Shown: piece by piece, positions 60,453-64,000 of the stretch
How the letters are laid out: each line of letters opens with the position of its first letter
Position numbering within the stretch: the stretch's first letter is position 1
Assembly (NCBI GenBank): GCA_000496475.1
Contig: AYMW01000003.1
Span: forward strand, 94,475-158,474
Source: Betaproteobacteria bacterium MOLA814
GTDB lineage: Bacteria > Pseudomonadota > Gammaproteobacteria > Burkholderiales > Burkholderiaceae_C
Reading direction: 5' to 3'
Length of the DNA: 64,000 nucleotides
Program-made: the position numbers and the translations under genes
Notes under the pieces: model-generated
Databases searched by the model: none
The model's input: the letters and a program-made list of their open reading frames with translations, nothing else
Told to the model about the DNA's origin: nothing

Positions 60453-61069
60453 ACAAGCTCTCGAACTCCGGCCTGGCAAAACGTGCACTGCTGGCACTTG
60501 GCGCAGCATCGCTGATGCTAGCTGGCCTGCAGGCGCAGGCTAGCGCAGACAAGCCTCGGGTGCGCTTGCAAACCAACCAAGGCGTGATTGTTATAGAACT
60601 TGAAGCCAAGGCCGCACCAAAAACAGTTGCTAATTTCGTGCAATATGTACGAGATAAACATTACGACGGCACAGTGTTTCACCGTGTCATCAGCAACTTC
60701 ATGATTCAAGGCGGTGGATTTACGCCCGAGCTACAAAAGAAACCAACGCGAGCCGGTATTGCCCACGAAGGTGCCCAGGCTTTGGCCAACGGTGCACCAC
60801 GCAACACCATTGGCACAATTGCCATGGCCCGCACACAGGATCCCAACTCTGCTTCCGCCCAATTTTTCATCAACGTGGCTGACAACGCCTTTCTTGACTA
60901 CCGCGCTCCCACCACGCAAGGCTACGGCTATGTGGTGTTTGGGCGAGTTGTTGAGGGCATGGATGTTGTGAACGCCATCAGGTCTGTTGCAACAGGTGCA
61001 TCAGGCCCATTTCCGTCCGACGTGCCCACAACGCCCGTCGTGATTCAAACCGCCACTATGGAGCAATAA
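60449..61069 (+). CDS. Periplasmic peptidyl-prolyl cis-trans isomerase (cyclophilin)
   Basis: 206 residues with signal peptide MNKLSNSGLAKRALLALGAA then SLMLAGLQAQASA (cleavage near residue 33). The cyclophilin core includes KHYDGTVFHRVISNFMIQGG (about residues 69-88) and the TIAMARTQDPNSASAQFFIN region with the active-site Arg-Phe-Gln set. It resembles PpiA. Proline isomerases of this type help fold exported proteins. It overlaps the L,D-transpeptidase (ATGA) and is 4 bases before ppiB. Confidence 0.93.
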   Translation: MNKLSNSGLAKRALLALGAASLMLAGLQAQASADKPRVRLQTNQGVIVIELEAKAAPKTVANFVQYVRDKHYDGTVFHRVISNFMIQGGGFTPELQKKPTRAGIAHEGAQALANGAPRNTIGTIAMARTQDPNSASAQFFINVADNAFLDYRAPTTQGYGYVVFGRVVEGMDVVNAIRSVATGASGPFPSDVPTTPVVIQTATMEQ

Positions 61070-61073
61070 CGCC

Positions 61074-61580
61074 ATGGCCAATCCTCAAGTAGAACTGCAC
61101 ATTGCAGACCACGGTGTCATCACCATAGAACTAGACCTCGACAATGCGCCTTTGAGCACAGAAAACTTCTTGTCTTACGTGAACAAGGGCCACTACGACG
61201 GCACCATATTCCACCGTGTCATTGACAATTTCATGGTGCAAGGTGGTGGCTTCGTGCCTGGCATGAGTCAAAAAGACTCAGACGAGACTATTCGCAACGA
61301 AGCCAACAATGGCTTGAAAAACGACAAGTACACGTTGGCAATGGCTAGAACACAAGATCCACATTCGGCCAGCGCTCAGTTCTTTATCAATGTGGCCGAC
61401 AACGGCTTTTTGAACCACACAGCACCCAGTGCGCAAGGGTGGGGCTACGCCGTGTTTGGCAAAGTGGTTTCAGGAAAAGAAATCGTTGACACATTAAAAA
61501 GCGTAGAAACTGGCCGCAGCGGCTTTCACGACGATGTGCCTAAGACGGACTTACTCCTTGAAAAAGCGGTTGCACTTTAA
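61074..61580 (+). CDS. ppiB: Cytoplasmic peptidyl-prolyl cis-trans isomerase B
   Basis: 168 residues with no signal peptide. GHYDGTIFHRVIDNFMVQGG (about residues 38-57) and YTLAMARTQDPHSASAQFFI then NVADNGFLNH form the proline-binding site of the PpiB group. It is a close paralog of the upstream periplasmic enzyme, presumably by tandem duplication long ago. It begins 4 bases after ppiA; lpxH follows 37 bases on. Confidence 0.95.
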   Translation: MANPQVELHIADHGVITIELDLDNAPLSTENFLSYVNKGHYDGTIFHRVIDNFMVQGGGFVPGMSQKDSDETIRNEANNGLKNDKYTLAMARTQDPHSASAQFFINVADNGFLNHTAPSAQGWGYAVFGKVVSGKEIVDTLKSVETGRSGFHDDVPKTDLLLEKAVAL

Positions 61581-61617
61581 AGGGCCAACTGGCTAATTGT
61601 TTCGCACGAGCCGCGTG

Positions 61618-62433
61618 ATGACCACCCACACCATCATCGCCCCGCTTGATTGGGCCACTGTTGACATGGCATCTGACCTGCATTTGCAGGCCAGCACCGC
61701 TCACACAGTGGCTGCTTGGCATCACTATTTGGCACATGCCGAATGTGATGCCTTGTTTATTTTGGGCGACTTCTTTGAATTGTGGGTGGGTGACGACGTC
61801 CTCGACACAACCCTCAGCGCCGCCTTGCCCCCCGCCCTGCAAGCCAACGCAAAACTATGGCAGCTGTGCACAGCCAAACTAAAGGCGGCCAGCAACCGCA
61901 TGCCCATTTACATGGTTGTCGGCAATCGCGACTTCTTACTAGGCCCTGCATTTTACGCAGCCAGCGGGATACAACCTTTGGGGCAAGAAACATTGCTCAA
62001 CTGGCACAGCAGGCGTTATTTGCTGGCCCACGGTGACCAATGGTGCACCGACGACCTAGCCTATCAAGCCTTTCGGGCCCAAGTGCGCAGCCCTGAATGG
62101 CAACAAGGCTTCTTGGCGCAGCCTCTAGAACAACGTCTTCAACAAGCCATGGCTATGCGCAGCCAGAGCAGCCAGCGCATGCAACACATGGGCAACTTGA
62201 ACCAATTACCAGATGTGAGCAGCGCTGCTGTCCTAGCCAGCGCCCAACGACATGAAGCCCATAGCGTCATCCATGGGCACACCCACACAGGTCAAGACCA
62301 CGCACTCAGCAACGGCGTGCATCGCCATGTCTTAAGTGACTGGGACTGCGAAACCAAACCACCACGTGCCCAGGTGCTGCGCCTGCAGCGCACGAGCCCT
62401 AGCACGACTCAACGCGTGGTTGTTACGTCATAG
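61618..62433 (+). CDS. lpxH: UDP-2,3-diacylglucosamine diphosphatase
   Basis: 271 residues from the ATG at 61618 (MTTHTIIAPLDWATVDMASD); the frame begins 7 codons earlier at a TTG. Metallophosphatase motifs are MASDLHLQ (DxH), LFILGDFFELWVGDDVLDTT, VVGNRDFLLG (GNRD), LLAHGDQWCTDD and HSVIHGHTHTGQDH (GHxH). LpxH cleaves UDP-2,3-diacylglucosamine to lipid X and UMP in lipid A synthesis, at the inner membrane. It is the last gene of the plus-strand run from the TPR gene. Confidence 0.93.
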   Translation: MTTHTIIAPLDWATVDMASDLHLQASTAHTVAAWHHYLAHAECDALFILGDFFELWVGDDVLDTTLSAALPPALQANAKLWQLCTAKLKAASNRMPIYMVVGNRDFLLGPAFYAASGIQPLGQETLLNWHSRRYLLAHGDQWCTDDLAYQAFRAQVRSPEWQQGFLAQPLEQRLQQAMAMRSQSSQRMQHMGNLNQLPDVSSAAVLASAQRHEAHSVIHGHTHTGQDHALSNGVHRHVLSDWDCETKPPRAQVLRLQRTSPSTTQRVVVTS

Positions 62434-62562
62434 TGGCAGTTGCGCCACAAGTGCCAATACATGTCGGTTGAATTCAAAACCGATACCACCTCTAAGTCGT
62501 TGGATCCAGTGCGGTTTCAACCTCTTATACAAAAATAACAAGTAAAAACAAATCTCTTATGA

Positions 62563-62590
62563 TTGACTTTCATTAGACAGTTTCTAAAAT
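62563..62590 (+). promoter_or_regulatory. Sigma-70-like promoter upstream of the lytic transglycosylase gene
   Basis: TTGACT (62563-62568) and TAAAAT (62585-62590) are separated by 16 bases. The gene starts at 62704, leaving a leader of about 105 bases. No operator is evident. Confidence 0.55.
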
Positions 62591-62703
62591 CAAACCACAT
62601 CAACAACCTTGTCTGAACCAAAGCGCATCACAGCGCAAGGTACCCCTTACCGCACCCAGCTGACTCAGTTGAGCGGGTTACATATGGGGAGACTTTAAGC
62701 TGA

Positions 62704-63696
62704 ATGACTATTCACAACCCATCGATTGCGGCGCAATCTCACCAATCCCTTGGTTTGATTGCCCGCCTTGTCAAAGCTGGTACGCCCATAGCGGCGAATT
62801 GGGTTTGGCGCATCACGCACAACGGCTTCGCCATGGCGGGGCTAGGTATCGTGTGCCTCGTTGCTTTGTTAATCAGCCAAGAAGCAGTGCGCGAACCAGC
62901 AGAAGAACAACTGCTGGATTTTTTGCAAAGTCGCCAAGAAACACGTTTGGTAGAAACCCAAACATTAGCCCCTGAGCCCAATGCCGCAGACAGGGCCAGC
63001 GTTGCCTCGCTGTCTGACTTGCCTGAACACCAAGCGATGTTAACCCGATGGATCAGCCGCCAGTACCGCGTTGCCGCCGAGCCAATGGCTGTATTGGTTG
63101 CCGAAGCCCACGTCATAGGCGAACGTATGGACATTGACCCAGCATTGTTGCTGGCCATCATGGCTGTTGAGTCACGCTTCAACCCTTTTGCACAAAGCCC
63201 AGTCGGCGCGCAAGGTCTGATGCAAGTTTTAACCCGCGTGCACCTCGATAAGTTTGAAGACTTCGGCGGCAAAATGGCCGCTTTCGACCCCATCACCAAC
63301 TTGCGCGTCGGCGCGATGGTGTTGCAGGAATGCATACGCCGTGCAGCCGGCTCAGTCGAAGGTGGGTTGAGTTACTACGTCGGCGCCGTCACAGTTGATG
63401 GCAGCTTTTATGTGAAAAAAGTCTTGCGCGTGTATGAGCGCATGCACAAGGTGTTGGCGCCCTTTGACTTGCCCAGCTACAAGCGCTCCTTAACCCTGAG
63501 TAGCGACAAGCCAGCCTTGCCTGCGGTGTCTTCACCATCTGCGCCTGTAAAACCCTTTTCTAGGCCACAAACACCGACGCAGTCGCCAAACGAGTCCACG
63601 GCAGGCACACAACTGCAGCCAAACATGGAGCCACCTGTGCATACTCAACAGACTTCATCCACCCTACTGGCACAGCAGCTACCGCCAGTACAGTAA
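62704..63696 (+). CDS. Lytic transglycosylase (SLT domain) protein, membrane-anchored
   Basis: 330 residues. An N-terminal membrane helix (GFAMAGLGIVCLVALLIS, about residues 41-58) anchors it in the inner membrane with the SLT domain outside. The catalytic Glu is in LLLAIMAVESRFNPFAQSPV then GAQGLMQVLTRVH (about residues 155-187), the ESxFNP...GxxGLMQ pattern. SYYVGAVTVDGSFYVKKVL follows. The last 60 residues are Pro/Ser/Gln-rich and probably disordered. It cleaves peptidoglycan to 1,6-anhydromuropeptides. A ZTP riboswitch begins 5 bases after its stop and belongs to the next gene. Confidence 0.9.
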   Translation: MTIHNPSIAAQSHQSLGLIARLVKAGTPIAANWVWRITHNGFAMAGLGIVCLVALLISQEAVREPAEEQLLDFLQSRQETRLVETQTLAPEPNAADRASVASLSDLPEHQAMLTRWISRQYRVAAEPMAVLVAEAHVIGERMDIDPALLLAIMAVESRFNPFAQSPVGAQGLMQVLTRVHLDKFEDFGGKMAAFDPITNLRVGAMVLQECIRRAAGSVEGGLSYYVGAVTVDGSFYVKKVLRVYERMHKVLAPFDLPSYKRSLTLSSDKPALPAVSSPSAPVKPFSRPQTPTQSPNESTAGTQLQPNMEPPVHTQQTSSTLLAQQLPPVQ

Positions 63697-63700
63697 AATT

Positions 63701-63833
63701 GTGCTTGTGCGTGACTGGCGATAAGCGAGGTGTCTGACAGACCCCTCAGACGTGGATGACCACGAGGAAGCGCACCGCGTCAACACACATGTTAATTAAA
63801 TGTGTCGGCGTGCCAAGCCGTTCGCCTGGGTCA
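63701..63833 (+). promoter_or_regulatory. ZTP (pfl) riboswitch upstream of glyA
   Basis: The 5' conserved piece is CGTGACTGGCGATAAG (63710-63725). Stem GTGCG (63707-63711) pairs with CGCAC (63771-63775). Hairpin CGTGG-ATGA-CCACG (63751-63764) is followed by GAGGAAGCG. The 3' conserved piece is CCGTTCGCCTGGGTCA (63818-63833), close to the ZTP consensus (CCG..CGCCTGGGCA). ZTP/ZMP riboswitches sense purine-folate stress and turn on folate and purine genes; glyA is a known target type. An ACACAT/ATGTGT hairpin fills the variable linker. A GTCTGA/TCAGAC hairpin (63732-63751) sits in the other linker. Confidence 0.85.
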
Positions 63834-63927
63834 ACCACTTGTTGCATCGTCGCTTCACAGCACATGCGTCGCGCTGTCCATTGATGGCGCGCAAGTGGCC
63901 AATACATTGATACCAAAGAGCCGACTC

Positions 63928-64000
63928 ATGTTTGACCGCAAGCAACTCATACAACACACAGACCCAGAACTATTTGCAGCCATTGAAGCTGAAAACCTGC
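63928..64000 (+). CDS. glyA: Serine hydroxymethyltransferase (start only)
   Basis: Only 24 codons are in the window: MFDRKQLIQHTDPELFAAIE then AENL. This matches the start of Burkholderiales GlyA (typically ...DPELFAAIEAENRRQ). GlyA makes glycine and 5,10-methylene-tetrahydrofolate from serine. The ribosome binding site is weak (AAAGAG). The ZTP riboswitch upstream supports the assignment. The gene runs off the right edge. Confidence 0.85.
   Translation, partial: MFDRKQLIQHTDPELFAAIEAENL

Overview
The window looks like a chromosomal segment of a betaproteobacterium of the order Burkholderiales, most likely Comamonadaceae. The best evidence is gene order: a CobD/CbiB-family gene, a CoA pyrophosphatase, rplS, trmD, rimM and rpsP lie together on the minus strand. 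The pcm / rhodanese / tolC / waaA block and the accA / tilS / lysC block agree with this. Most gene assignments rest on motifs and lengths read directly from the translations; no database search was run.

Layout. 0-4 kb: the cobD-like to rpsP translation operon (minus). 4-9.3 kb: a GNAT acetyltransferase, a TM2 protein, an AEC transporter, msrA, and a divergent LysR / glutaryl-CoA dehydrogenase pair. 9.3-17.1 kb: a TetR regulator with a 22-bp palindromic operator, an RND efflux adaptor and pump, pcm, a rhodanese and a TolC-type channel. 17.2-21.1 kb: LPS and sugar genes (waaA, a GT4 glycosyltransferase, a phosphomannomutase), all minus. 21.2-23.4 kb: ogt, an EamA transporter and a DUF1993 protein. 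23.6-40.3 kb: an acyl-CoA catabolic region with four AMP-forming acyl-CoA ligases, an acyl-CoA dehydrogenase, an SCP2-type thiolase and a cytochrome P450, next to a complete divergent Liv-type ABC importer. This suggests uptake and CoA-dependent breakdown of a hydrophobic or cyclic acid whose identity cannot be read from the sequence.

41.3-47.0 kb is the most unusual part. It holds small dimeric alpha/beta-barrel proteins (NIPSNAP, DUF3303, GYD, DUF1330 and two NIPSNAP/EthD-like ones), an NTF2-like protein, a cupin, a 53-residue DUF1059 protein and a SARP/BTAD-type regulator, which is rare in Proteobacteria. Four promoters here carry three 7-bp repeats spaced exactly 11 bp apart and followed 10-11 bp later by a -10-like hexamer. 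This is the geometry of SARP binding sites in actinomycetes. I propose that the BTAD protein controls this set of genes.

47.0-52.0 kb is a decayed island beside tRNA-Ser(GCU). It contains a tyrosine-integrase N-terminal fragment that ends exactly at the left inverted repeat of an IS6-family element, a truncated transposase fused in frame to the last ~58 residues of an HsdS subunit, an intact hsdR without hsdM, and a YgjP-like metalloprotease. 52-64 kb is housekeeping: lysC, tilS, accA, a 3-methyladenine glycosylase, cysS, a TPR protein, an L,D-transpeptidase, two cyclophilins, lpxH, a lytic transglycosylase, and the start of glyA behind a ZTP (pfl) riboswitch.
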